Source: Ascidia mentula (Eukaryota > Chordata > Ascidiacea > Phlebobranchia > Ascidiidae). Taken from it: 64,000 nucleotides of DNA. Of the stretch, positions 49,186 through 60,316 are shown piece by piece (positions within the stretch are counted from its first letter, which is position 1; each line of letters begins with the position of its first letter). The stretch is from the NCBI GenBank assembly GCA_947561715.1, contig OX387204.1:17675001-17739000 (forward strand), in the 5' to 3' direction. A program made the translations under genes and the position numbers. Below the pieces are notes generated by a model. That model saw only the letters and a program-made list of their open reading frames with translations. It did not search any database and had not been told where the DNA came from.

Positions 49186-49857
49186 TATAGGCAGAACGTT
49201 TACAATTGCACGTGTGTAGCGAACACAGTTTATATTAATAGTGAGTAATGGTCATAAAAAGTGAATTGAGCATCTAGCCGAAGTACTTCCATGTCAATTT
49301 GGTACACGTTTGATTTGCATTTGAAAATGATGGCAACCAAAATTAATGTTGTTGCTGTTTTAACACATACCTTACACAATTGTTGTTGATTCGGCCTCAG
49401 AGCTGGGCTAGATGTTTATATTTTTTGCAATATGTTTTTGTTTTGCTGGTGATAATATCATAGTATACTATACTAAACATTAGTATACTATGATAATCAC
49501 TGAATATGGTCCGAAATTGTGTTCATTCATGCGTAAATATATTAAAAATACGACAGGATTAAAGTGGTGGAGGAAGGGGGTTTCCCACTGGCGAATGTCA
49601 GCTCAAAAAAAAATTTAAAATTGAAACCGCGTAGCACAGATTTTTCAAACAATATATTTTTGCCCCAATGTGTTATCCGGAACATTTACCCAGTGGTCAA
49701 AACATTCGTTTATTGGAATCAACGGATTGTAAAATGTCACTTTATAGTTGGTTCCGCTTTTCCGCCTCGCCTCACCTCACCTCCAGCTGTACGTTTGGAA
49801 TTAGGGTTTTTTTGCCAAAATCTGCTCTTCCGTGTTTGTCGTTGTACATAACCAAGC
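49186..49857. other. Gap before kinase A, with 14-bp hairpin
   Basis: No gene. Bases 49,457-49,470 and 49,481-49,494 (TAGTATACTATGAT and its complement) form a perfect hairpin with a 10-base loop. The remainder is the presumed promoter of the kinase at 49,858. Confidence 0.55.
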
Positions 49858-51543
49858 ATGGAAAATCTCTACGCATTCAGCACTAATAGTTTGACAACGA
49901 GCTTGGATGACTCCGATGTGATTGGGAGGGGAACTTTAAAGATGGTCCGTCGTGTTTATCACGACCAACTTGGAATGGCAGTCGTGAAAATGTTTAAAAT
50001 GGCTGGATCGATCGAACATCTCAACACGCAGAAGAAAATGTTTGTTAAAATGCATGATACATCACATGTATTATTTTACATTTAATGCAAAACTAATACA
50101 GGTCTTAATACATGTATTGACTCACTTGTCTTAACCCAATTAAGAAAATTGCATTTTGCACATTAAGGTTTGTTTAACTATGGCAACAATATCAGCTATT
50201 TTCAGGATAAAAGAAGAGATTAAGCTACTGGCATCTGTCAATCATGAAAATGTGGTCAGGTGCCATGGATGGACATCCTGGCAAACCTGCTTTGCAATTG
50301 TAATGGATTATGTAGAGGGTGGCACTTTGAGCAGTTTTCTTCAACAACAATATACAGCTCCGAGATTCAAAGTCATGTTTCGGATGATGCATGAACTCTC
50401 GGCTGCATTGGTCTATCTTCATTTTTCCCGTACAGATCAAAGAATGGTCCATGGAGATTTAAAACCTGGCAACATTTTCCTAACTCTGGATTTGCATGTT
50501 CGTGTTGGTGACTTTGGAGCAGCCTCACTGGCCACAAAGACTGCAGATCGAACACATGATGGCGATAACACCAACTTTGTACGCACAACTGCATACACAG
50601 CACCAGAGTTTCTTCTAGATCCTTTCAAAAACAAAACTACTGCAATGGATGTTTACAGGTTAAAACACTTTGTGGGTTTTATCATATTAAACTTTCTTAT
50701 CATTGCATTATCCATTATGAATTTTGTAACAGTTTTCTAAAAATATACAAAAGTAATTTTTTTAATTTAGTATTTTTAATTTATCGCCAAGAAAATTTAG
50801 GCAAAAAATAATCCTACTTAGATCCATTTTTTTAATTGGTAAGTTGTGCTTTTAGCTATGGAATGGTCCTTTATGAAATGATCTCCAAAAAGAAACCATA
50901 CTTTCACATTGGCCCAGACCTTGACAGACATGAACGCAATCGAGCCATCACTGATGCAATCATTGTAAATACACCACTCAGTCTTGATCCTGTCACATCT
51001 GTAATAGCTGAGATGCGAAGTGGTGAGGTTGATGCCTATGAATCCACACAGGGAATTGTCACATTAATGCAACAATGCTCGGCACCAACAAGCCGACCAA
51101 CAACTAAACAAAGTAAATTAAATTATGTCTAATAGATAATCCACTCATGTTGTTTTTAAGTAATGATTGTGGCATTTAAAAAGAGAGCCTAACCTATTAA
51201 TCTGACAGTAAATATTACAGTCCACTACTGAGGGCTTTGGTATTTTTGGAACATCTTTTGTTACTGGGATGATAGTTGGTGTAATTCATTTGAAACTAAC
51301 TCTCACCAATCTGTTTGCTTCTATTTTCTTCAAGTCATATTTGTAAAGTTGCACTAACATTACATTTCTCCTAATGTTTTTTTGTATTTAGTTGAAAATT
51401 TCATGTTTGACGTTTGCCGCCAATTTTCTCCTGCTGATGTGATCATGCAAGTATCTGAAATTGTTAACCAATGTCGGCAAGCGACCACAAGAGTGCCCCG
51501 ACAGAATGGAAACAATACAACCATTGATCAAATTAACTTTTGA
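49858..51543 (+). CDS. Protein kinase A (TKL/RIP-like), 347 residues
   Basis: Single-domain protein kinase with a short tail. Exons: 49858-50039, 50206-50658, 50856-51112 and 51392-51543, phases 2, 2, 1; total 1,044 bases. Seen: beta-3 Lys 44 (VVKMF), HGDLKPGN (143-150), DFG (163-165), APE (193-195) and a final SRPT; hence a catalytic-looking core in which the usual HRD Arg is Gly, as in many TKL kinases. The glycine loop is GRGTLKM (23-29), with the third Gly replaced by Lys, so ATP binding may be altered. The tail ends TIDQINF. No signal peptide, membrane segment or death domain. The first donor (GTTTGT) is weak but gives the right phase. Paralogue of the gene at 60,802 with the same length and intron positions. 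Assignment to TKL/RIP-like is by look; substrate and pathway are unknown. Confidence 0.85.
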
Positions 51544-52113
51544 TTTTTTGTTTTGTTGTAGAATACCATGATTTTTATTATCACTACATTTTGTCAAACC
51601 CATGCAAATCGTGTGTTTTATGCTGAACTGTATTTATAAGAAAAAAAACGCTCACCTTTTCGTGGTTGAACGCTATTTTATTTTGCATAGTGATTTTTCA
51701 TGTGCTTATTTTGTTTACAAAAAAATTATGATTTCAATTTTGATGATCTGATTGAGGGGGATAATACCAGAAGAGACATGTTTTTAAAATCTCTGAGCTC
51801 CTCTAAATTCGGTACAAATATTTGAAATTAACCAGGACAGCTTAATTCGTACAAGAACTGCAGTTTCCAAGCGTCCATACTGACCTTGATGCTGATCAGA
51901 ATTAAGCTGGAAGTATTGAAATTACGTTAAAAAAGCTTTCAATATTGAAACAGAGTTTTAGGGGCAGAACTAACGTCAAGTTTTGTTGAATGAAAATTGT
52001 AAACATAGGAACAACTCGTCATGGTAGATCGGTCTCAAGATCGGTAAATATTTCAAGATCGGCATGCTAAAATATAGGGGCCCACAGATATGGGAGGAAA
52101 TAAACTAGAAAAC
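51544..52113. other. Gap after kinase A
   Basis: Presumed 3' UTR and AT-rich spacer; no gene or clear repeat apart from the approach to the hAT copy. Confidence 0.4.
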
Positions 52114-52470
52114 AGGCCGAATAAACCGAAACTAATTTTGTTATCCATCTCTTTAAAATCGCAATAAATTTAAACAAAACATGTGCTGGAATGCATCTGA
52201 TCCTATCATACAACCTTTTATTGGCACTTAAAGAATGATATACCAACTGCTTAAAGTTGATTTCGATGACAATTAACAAATAAAACACACTAGTACAGTT
52301 TGAACCATGATTCTAAACTATACTAAACTTTGCGTACCAGTGTTGCATGCAGTAAAAAAGTTTCGGTTTTGGCCGAATTTTGCAAAAATATCCGGCCGAA
52401 ACCGAATAATCATAAAAACCTTATTTTCGGACGAATAAATTCGGCAAAGCGAACTTTCGGTGCATCCCTA
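52114..52470. mobile_element. Non-autonomous hAT element, copy 2
   Basis: Same family and order as 15,930-16,370, including TATCCATCTCTTTAAA, AAACAAAACATGTGCTGGA and TTGCATGCAGTAAAAAAG. The right end is clear (CTTTCGGTGCATCCCTA); the left end is diverged or missing and no target duplication is obvious. Confidence 0.8.
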
Positions 52471-52778
52471 AAATAAACCTTTCCATTAGATCGCTCTCCC
52501 GTTTCATCAAAAAAAATCCGCCTATCTTTCACATCTCAATACTTACACCCGCTTTCATTCACCCTGTTAGCAGTCCGTTTTTCCCTTTGTCTTTCTCTTG
52601 TCGTTTATTGCGTTTTTCTTGTCCTATTTTTTGGTGTTTTCTTCTGTTTTTATCCACTACACTGTACATTCTACGCCGAAATGAACAATTTACCGCCGTA
52701 GGATCCGTTGTCGTTTCAGACCTAGGAGCGCTGCACGCCAACATCACAACGTGCGATTGACCATCAGCAAACCTGCGA

Positions 52779-53173
52779 TGATTCGACAAGCGCAACCTCC
52801 ATACGATCCCGTGCCCCCTGCGGACGCCCATGGATCCCGACCATCTTCAACCAAAACCATCACGATTGGACTGTCCTCGGGACGTTTAAGGTCTGTCGAT
52901 GTGGATCAAAGGAAACGTTCTGAAAACCGAGTTGGCGTTTGCGTTTCGATGGGGTTTGCTTTGGCCAGCACGGCCGGGTGGCCACCTTTAGTCACATGCA
53001 ACCTGTCGCAACCCAGAGGATCGCAGCCAGTCGCACTGGGAGATGATGACGTGATCCTACCTATACTCCGTGAAGAATCACCTTTCCATTGTGCGCCTGA
53101 CTCGATAACCTTTATGCTGGTTTTATCGGTGCCCGTACCATTTTATTTCTTTGTATATTGTTCTTACAAGTAG
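52779..53173 (+). CDS. Possible small intronless gene, 131 residues
   Basis: ATG 52779 opens 131 codons to TAG 53171-53173, with AATAAA only 18 bases after the stop. The first 100 codons are GC-richer than the surroundings and coding-like (starts MIRQAQPPYDPVPPADAHGS). The last ~25 residues are hydrophobic and aromatic (SITFMLVLSVPVPFYFFVY), so a tail-anchored membrane protein is conceivable. No family recognised, and the frame may also be the last exon of a longer gene. It could be chance. Confidence 0.38.
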
Positions 53174-53190
53174 TTGCTTTTTTTCGCAAA

Positions 53191-53196
53191 AATAAA
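53191..53196 (+). promoter_or_regulatory. AATAAA after the 131-codon frame
   Basis: Canonical poly(A) signal 18 bases downstream of the stop at 53,173. Confidence 0.4.
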
Positions 53197-53344
53197 CATG
53201 ATTTGATTTGAAAGAAGTGCGTCGCACGCGAACCACTGGTTTAACCTATAACTTTCAGTGCGATCAGATGGAAACATACGACGGAACATGATCAGGTCTG
53301 TCCATGTGAAACTTTCGACAAAAATTACCTAGCTTGTTTACACA

Positions 53345-53700
53345 TCAACAGCGGCTTCGCAGCGCAGGCATTGCAGCCAGCCAATTGGATCATGCTAAGT
53401 TCAAGTCGATTGCAGGATTGCTAGCATGTTTCCATGGGCGAAGTTTTTCCCACAAATTAAACAGTTTATTCTGACATAAAATTTCAGAAAGAGACACAAA
53501 CAATTATTCGTCTTTTTATAAAAATAATTTTTGCGTTTTTTGCAGTCGCGCATGAACTGTTTTATTCACGCTTAAGTGCGCATTCGCAGTGCAAACAAAA
53601 TTTACTGCTGTCATTTCGGCGAAATTTTTTTTTATATCAACGAAATATTTTTCACGCATGACTGAACACAACTTCAATGGATTTACCAAAAACAAAACAC
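53345..53700 (-). repeat. Composite dispersed repeat, inverted relative to 60,140-60,640
   Basis: 53,350-53,395 (GCTTCGCAGC..., CATTGCAGCCA) matches parts of 37,440 and 60,140-60,165. The complement of 53,580-53,690 (TCATGCGTGAAA, TTTCGCCGAAATGAC) matches 60,560-60,640. The two regions are therefore copies of one longer composite in opposite orientation. Confidence 0.55.
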
Positions 53701-53880
53701 AAGTATATGCACAAATTAGAGCATAATTACCATTAAAAAACATCAATGTAACTTTGGCACACCTCCGCGATCGATTCACACTATTTTGTTTTCACAAAAT
53801 GTATATACTGAGGCAGCAATACTTGTTAATTTGGATGCGAACTTACACAAAGCATAAAGTGGAGAAGTCGCTTGATATAG

Positions 53881-54480
53881 GCGAACATTTGAAACCTTTC
53901 CGGGCCGTAGGATTTTTTTAAATTTTGCACAGAGCTTGCCTGGAGCATGCAGATGAACGCGGTATAAGTTAAAATCCCAACAGTTTTCAAGTTTCCCAGC
54001 GAAATGAACTTAACTGCAGGTCAGTGGCTGTGACGACATGGAGGCCTTTACGCGCGTATAGGCTGGCCACAAGGCTTCTCTTACAGGCGAACATTTAAAG
54101 CCTTTCCGGGACGTAGGATTTTTTTAAATTTTGCGCAGAGCTTGCCTGGAGCATGCAGATGAAAGCGGTATAAGTTAAAATCCCAACAGTTTTCAAGTTT
54201 CCCAGTGAAATGAACTTAAGTGCAGGTCACCGGCTATGACGTCATAGAGCTCTTAACGCGCGTATAGGCTGGCCACAAGGCCTATCGTACAGGCGAACAT
54301 TTGAAACCTTTCCGGGCCGTAGGATTTTTTTAAATTTTGCACAGAGCTTGCCTAGAGCATGCAGATGAGCGGGATAAGTTAAAATCCCAACAGTTTTCAA
54401 GTTTCCCAGCGAAATGAACTTAACTGTAGGTCAACGGCTGTGACGACATACAGCCCAACAGTTATTAAGTTTAAAACTGA
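53881..54480. repeat. Satellite with ~205-bp unit, left block
   Basis: The anchor CCTTTCCGGG occurs at 53,895, 54,101 and 54,307, spaced 206 bases. Units share CGTAGGATTTTTTTAAATTT, GAGCATGCAGATGA and GGCTGGCCACAAGG and differ by a few per cent. The array continues at 55,377 after the retroelement. Confidence 0.92.
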
Positions 54481-54509
54481 AAATAGGTTTTGACCACCAG
54501 GTATCATAA

Positions 54510-55376
54510 TGAAATAGGAAAGTGACGTTCTTCTGGTGAAAAACAACAAATATACACCTTTTGTTCAAAAAAAAGATTAACTAAACAAATTTCCAACTAA
54601 CCTAAATCTTACACCCCACACAAACATAACAGCATTCACTTCCATACCATATGTACAGGGAGTTTCTGAGCGGATATCTAGAATACTCAACGCCACTGGC
54701 GTAAAAGTTGCCATGAAACCGGTATGCACTTTAGAAAACATGTTTCCCAAACCTAAAGACCGTATTCCCATGCTTCAAATGACCGGTGTAGTTTACTTAA
54801 TCCCTTGTCTTGATTGTAACACTGTGTATATTGGCCAGACTGAGCGCAATTTAACGTCCCGTATTAAAGAACACAAGGCAGCCATACGCAATATGGAACC
54901 CAATAAATCTGCCCTATGTGCCCACATGCTTGACACCGACCACCGTATCCATTGGAAGGAAGCTAAAGTATTAAAACAAGAAACAATTTTGGCAAAACGG
55001 TTGGTTGTGGAAAATTATTTTTTAATTCGCTGCCTAATGTGGTAATTCGCAGTGATGGAAAAATACTCTCGCCCGTTTTCCGCAATTTCGCCCGTAACCA
55101 TTCATGATATTTTGTTTCCTATGTTTGGCCTTTTGACCCGTGATCGATATTGTCCATTCATTTATGTCCCGCTGTGTTTTAGCTGTTGCGGCCTTTTGTA
55201 CTTTTTCGTCGCTGAATTTCTTTGCCCTTTGGTTCGCAATCGCTACTGTGTTTGTTTTATTCTCTGAAGAAGCCTAGTCGTACGTACAGGCGAAACGTCA
55301 GAAAATACAAGTTTTTTTCAACAAAAGGTGTATATTTGTTGATTTTGAACCAGAAGATCGTAACTTCCATATTTCA
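54510..55376 (+). mobile_element. Penelope-like retroelement fragment inserted in satellite
   Basis: Contains the 3' part of a Penelope-like element. Reading from about 54,580, the linker IPYVQGVSERISRIL is followed by a GIY-YIG endonuclease domain (GVVYLIPCLDCNTVYIGQT, RIKEHK, up to 55,045). The reverse transcriptase part is absent, so it is an old, truncated copy. The ends (54,510-54,573 and 55,312-55,376) are inverted repeats of about 60 bp around CAACAAATATACACC, a known trait of this family. It interrupts the satellite array. Confidence 0.88.
55264..55299 (+). ncRNA. Hammerhead-like motif near Penelope-like 3' end
   Basis: CTGAAGA (55264-55270), one base, a GCCT/AGGC stem around a GTACGTAC-containing loop, and GAAACGTC (55292-55299). 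Order and spacing equal the motif at 18,938. The variable seventh core base makes CTGAAGA acceptable. Hammerheads have been described in Penelope-like elements. Confidence 0.5.
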
Positions 55377-55900
55377 GTTTTCAAGTTTCCCAGCGAAATG
55401 AACTTAAGTGCAGGTCAGCGGCTGTGACGGCATAGAGCCCTTTAAGCGCGTATAGGCTGGCCACAAGGCCACTTGTACAGGCGAACATTTAAAACCTTTC
55501 CGGGACGTAGGATTTTTTTAATTTTGCACAGAGCTTGCCTGGAGCATGCAGATGAACGCGGTATAAATTAAAATCCCAACAGTTTTCAAGTTTCCCAGCG
55601 AAATGAACTTAAGTGCAGGTCACCGGCTATGACGTCATAGATCTCTTAACGCGCGTATAGGCTGGCCACAAGGCCTTGAAACCTTTCCGGGCCGTAGGAT
55701 TTTTTTTAATTTTGCACAGAGCTTCCCTGGAGCATGCAGATGAACGCGGTATAAGTTAAAATCCCAACAGTTTTCAAGTTTCCCAGCGAAATGAACTTAA
55801 CTGCAGGTCACCGGCTGTGACGACATAGAGCCCTTTACGCGTATAGGCTGGCCACAAGGCCCTTGCACAGGCAAACATTTGAAACCTTTACGGGCCCTAG
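55377..55900. repeat. Satellite with ~205-bp unit, right block
   Basis: Continues the array of 53,881-54,480: anchors at 55,495, 55,682 and 55,885, spaced 187 and 203. It begins inside a unit (CAGTTTTCAAGTTTCCCAGC), consistent with the retroelement having landed in or beside a unit. Confidence 0.9.
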
Positions 55901-55984
55901 TAGATGTCAGTTTATCACTTAATTGCATTTGAGGTGGGCGAATGGTATCATCGGCCAAGGTGTCCTAAGTGTATGACAAGCTAA

Positions 55985-56214
55985 AAACCTGATCAGAACC
56001 TCCTCCACGGTTGTTCCCTGTGTGGATCCGTGAGCCCACCTACTCTCTCCTCCAGGAGATCAAATTCGGCATCCGAATCCTGGATGGAATCGTACTGCTC
56101 CAAAGAAATCTGTGTTGAAAGATCACCCCTAGGGAATTCCATCCATCCCAGCCACTGCCAAACTCCAGCAAAACAGAAATTCAACATTCCCTCCAACCCA
56201 CAAGAAGGGCAACA
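55985..56214. other. Exon-like block, open on both strands
   Basis: Between a possible acceptor (CTGATCAG, 55,996) and a strong + strand donor GTAAGT (56,215) the sequence is open on + (Ser-rich, ...SSRRSNSASESWMES...) and on - (67 codons, ...ISLEQYDSIQDSDAEFDLL..., stop at 55,993). One of these may be a real exon; the strand cannot be settled and no family is recognised. Confidence 0.3.
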
Positions 56215-56831
56215 GTAAGTTCTCCTTTCTCTGAAAACTCTTCTTTCTCGACACGACTGCCGTCAACCCACAACACTATGAAATGATGCAACATAGGAGG
56301 ATTAACTTGTATCGTATTCACTTCTTAACAGTTTTATTCATTTTCGTAACACTCGCCATATGTCGCATAGTTTGGTTGTGACTGCGTTTCCATTGTGTTT
56401 GAAATGTTATCACAAAATTTTGAGTTGGTGTCCTGGCAACGCACAAACATCGTTAAAAACATCCTGCTTTCCGTAACAACCGAAAAGGGCAAAATTTAAC
56501 GTGGACAAGGCTTGTGCTGTAAACATTAACCACACACTGCCGTACCTGACCACACGTAACTGTTCAGTCTGTACATACCGTTTCCCTGCCAGTTTGCTTT
56601 GCTTGATGCTGCTGTTTTATGCCACCTATATTGCTGTGACAAAAACCAAAAAGGGTTTTTCGAAGATTTCAACCAACAAACATTGTATATATTGTATTTG
56701 CGATATATTCTGCTTTACAACTCAATTAAGTTTGTAGCGGGGGCTGCGTTGTGTTGAATAAACTAAACGTATTCCTTCCACGAACCAATCCATACTTCTT
56801 GCCGTTCATGAAGCTTTCAGTGCAATTCGAG

Positions 56832-58031
56832 CCGTTATCTACACAGCGGTCAGACAATTGATAAAGGTAGAATTTGCATAAATGGGACTGAGGAAAGTGA
56901 CTGATGTTTGTGACGGTGATTAGTATGTGTAGAGATTATGTGCAAAAAGCTCGCCATAAAGTCACCGATGGGTTCCAACCTGGTATTTTACTTGGGTGTG
57001 TCCGCAAAACTTATGATTCTTATCAAGGACTAGATATCCCATGTAAGCTGTACTTCGACATTAGTAGTAGCAGCGTCTTAATGCTTCAGTTAGGAATTTT
57101 TTGAGATTCCTAAACAAAAATTTTACTGCAAGCGAATACCATATTTACTTTACAGCAGACCACAAAGTACTACGAGAAAACTGTCATTATAATATAGCTA
57201 CCTATATGCCAAGTATGAGCCTTAACGGACAATGGGTGACGTAAAAATACGTAAAGGTTTTGCGTCATTAACTCATCTGCCATTGCAAGTCGTAATTTAT
57301 CACCGTGGGTAACAAAGCAGTACTACGAAAAAATGCGAACATCCGCTCAATAACATATTTGCTGGCGAATCTACGTGTGCCTTTGCTAATGTGTTTAATT
57401 AGCCGTTGCAGCGTTTAAGGCGCAGAGAGGAGCTTCATAAATAAATGACTAAATTAAGCCGTTTAACGACCACTGCTCCGCTGAAGTTTCCTCATTAGTG
57501 ACTGTAAACGTAAAAGATAGGGCCTATGGCTATTAATTATCTAAATTTACCGTTATTAGTCACTGCAATTGTATCGACCTTCCATTCAACTAACCACAAT
57601 CGTTTTCATTTGTGCGTCGGTATATAAGATACGCTGGATTCTAACATGTCTATGGAGTCTGTTACGTGTTTATGTGTAGGTTATGTTTTAATGCCGTTTA
57701 GAATTACTCGTTCTAGTGACAATTATATCAATGCTTAAAGTGTGGTTGATGGAAAATAAAAGAGCATTCATAGAGAGCAAAATATGCACTAAAATCGCTA
57801 TTTTAAAGCTTGTTTGTGGTGATTTTATCACTAGTGTGATTTGCGACAGTATATTCAAAGTTTTAGCTCATTCGATTTTAATGAACGGCGATTGGCAAAA
57901 CACCTACAAAAAAGTCCCTGGTAAAGCTAGGTGTCTCCTGTATTAGTTAAAAAAGTAATGAAACAATGACTAGGTTTGTAAAAATGACAATTTGTGTTAA
58001 TCGGTGGAGGTTGTTATAACAAAGTTGAGTC
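56832..58031. repeat. Direct duplication, left copy (~1.2 kb)
   Basis: Matches 58,401-59,606 nearly base for base, offset about 1,573, with a few per cent difference and small indels. Both copies hold a 76-codon frame (here 57,716-57,946, starting TTG-like at the first codon), but the differences between copies are as often replacing as silent, so a protein is not supported. Confidence 0.92.
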
Positions 58032-58400
58032 TCCGTCTGTCCCTGTTTCAACCTCACTATAGTATCGTAATTTTATGTGTCGCACAGTGACCACTATAAC
58101 AAGAGCGACTTTTTTTTTTAAAGAAAGCAATCATATTTTTACGTTATTTCAAATCTTTGTTGTGCATTGTATTTGTGTTTAAATAAGCCGTTGTATGAAG
58201 TGCTGAATTGAGGTTCTGTGGGCAGTAAAGGCAAGTTGTAAAAGCGGCCCTAAAATATAAATATATATATATTCAGTATTCAATGGATTCTAGGCCAACC
58301 TCGATTGCAAGTCGCAAAAATAATAGGACAGAAAACTTACAAGCCGAAGCTTATAATCGAGTACATACGAAAAGAACACAGCTTTTTATGCATTCCAAAA

Positions 58401-59606
58401 AGCCGTTATCTACAACACGGAAGTTATAAATTTTGTAACAGGCAAAATTTGCATAAATGGGACTGAGGAAAGTGACTGATGTTTGTGACGGTGATTAATA
58501 TGTGTGGATTAGGTACAAAAAGCTCGCCATAAAGTCACCGATGGGTTCCAACCTGGTATTTTACTTGGGTGTGTCCGCAAAACTCATGATTCTTATCAAG
58601 GACTAGATATTCCATGTAAGCTGTACTTCGACATTAGTAGTAGCAGCGTCTTAATGCTTCAATTAGGAATTTTTTGAGATTCCTAAACAAAAATTTTACT
58701 GCAAGCGAATACCAACTTTACTTTACAGCAGACCACAAAGTACTACGAGAAAACTGTCATTATAATATAGCTACCTATATGCCAAGTATGAGCCTTAACG
58801 GACAATGGGTGACGTAGAAATACGTAAAGGTTTTGCGTCAATAACTCATCTGCCATTGCTATTCGTAATTTATCACCGTGGGTAACAAAGCAGTACTACG
58901 AAAAAATGCGAACATCCGCTCAATAACATATTTGCTGGCGAATCTACCTGTGCCTTTGCTAATGTATTTAACTAACCGTTGCAGCGTTTAAGGCGCAGAG
59001 AGGAGCTTCATAAATAAATGACTAAATTAAGCCGTTTAACGACCACTGCTCCGCTGAAGTTTCCTCATTAGTGACTGTAAACGTAAAAGATAGGGCCTAT
59101 GGCTATTAATTATCTAAATTTACCGTTATTAGTCACTGCAATTGTATCGACCTTCCATTCAACTAACCACAATCGTTTTCATTTGTGCGTCGGTATATAA
59201 GATACGCTGGATTCAAACATGTCTATAGAGTTTGTTACGTGTTTATGTGTAGGTTATGTTTTAATGCCGTTTAGAATTACTCGTTCTAGTGACAATTATT
59301 TCAATGCTTAAAGTGTGGTTGATGGAAAATAAAAGAGCATTCATAGAGAGTAAAATATGCAATAAAATCGCTATTTTAAAGCTTGTTTGTGGTGATTTTA
59401 TCACTAGTGTGATTTGCGACAGTATGTTCAAAGTTTTAGCTCATTCGATTTTAATGAACGGCGATTGGCAAAACACCTACAAAAAAGTCCCTGGGAAAGC
59501 TAGGTTTCTCCTGTATTAGTTAAAAAAAAGTAATGAAACAATGACTAGGTTTGTAAAAATGACATTCTGTGGTAATCGGTGGAGGTTGTTATAACAATGT
59601 TGAGTT
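58401..59606. repeat. Direct duplication, right copy (~1.2 kb)
   Basis: Second copy of 56,832-58,031. The 370-bp spacer between copies (58,032-58,400) is not duplicated and includes an AT dinucleotide run near 58,258-58,270. Most likely a fairly recent tandem duplication or two insertions of one repeat. Confidence 0.92.
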
Positions 59607-59686
59607 TCTTGGGTATATTTGGGCATGTGGCTTTTTATAATAGTAAACATCATGTGCCAGTTGTGACTTTATTATGTTTAGCTTAC

Positions 59687-60080
59687 CTTTATTAAGCTTA
59701 GAACAAGTAGACATTACCATTGCGTTTTTTGAACACCTATAAAATATATCATAACGAAATGAGTTCGACCGTTGGCACGCTGTGTGAATCCCAGCATTGT
59801 CGTATTTATGGCGCCGCATACAAGTGCCAATTTAATAATGTTCCGGGACATAGAATTTTTTGAAAATTGGTGTAGATGAGGCTTAGAACATGTAGATTAC
59901 ATTACCATTGCGTGTTTTGAACACATATAAAGTATATCGCAACGAAATGGGATTGAACGCGGCTACGCTGTGTGAATTCCAGCACTCGCGTATTTCTGAC
60001 CCTGCAGACAAGTGCCAATGCGATAATGTACCGGGCCATAGAGTTTGTTAAAAAATGGTGTAGATGAGGCTTAGAACATG
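59687..60080. repeat. Second satellite, ~190-bp unit, two copies
   Basis: Two tandem units share CTTAGAACA, ACATTACCATTGCGT, CGAAATG, CGCTGTGTGAAT, ACAAGTGCCAAT and a CCGGG(A/C)CATAGA block. That block plus GGTGTAGATGAGGCTTAGAACA resembles the CCGGGCCGTAGGATTT...GAGCATGCAGATGA part of the satellite at 53,881-55,900, so the two arrays are probably distant relatives. Confidence 0.75.
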
Positions 60081-60165
60081 TTAAAAAATATTGGAGACCT
60101 TGTGATTAAATGTATGTTATTACAAGTAAGGTTCACAGGCTTCGCAGCCAAGGCATTGCAGCGAA

Positions 60166-60316
60166 GCTGGATCAGCCACATTTCCCGACAAGTCGGAGCG
60201 AGATCTGAAAAATCAAGCTCCCGGTGAGGTTTGAACTCGCGACCCTGGGCTAACCAGGCCAAACGCTCTACCAACTGAGCTACAGGAGCTCAGTGGCTTC
60301 ACGGGGTATATTGTGG
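60166..60316 (-). mobile_element. tRNA-derived SINE-like repeat, copy 2
   Basis: On the - strand bases 60289-60217 are exactly 73 nt with a fully paired 7-bp acceptor stem (GCTCCTG/CGGGAGC), a D arm GCTCAGTTGGTAGAGC and a B box GAGTTCAAACC. The anticodon stem does not form, marking a pseudo-tRNA head. It aligns with 30,091-30,240. Flanking sequence (60,130-60,165 and 60,391-60,640) matches 37,432-37,600 and 53,345-53,700, so the element sits in a larger composite. Confidence 0.78.

Noticed and set aside
56904-57104. 66-codon frame in the left duplicate
   Set aside because: The matching frame is broken in the right copy, and nothing else supports it.
57716-57946. 76-residue protein kept in both duplicated copies (also 59,289-59,519)
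   Set aside because: Between copies replacing and silent changes are about equal, and the duplicated region as a whole is equally conserved.
56832-59606. Reading the two direct copies as ends of a retroelement
   Set aside because: Only 370 bases separate them and no coding or priming features are seen; a plain duplication is simpler.
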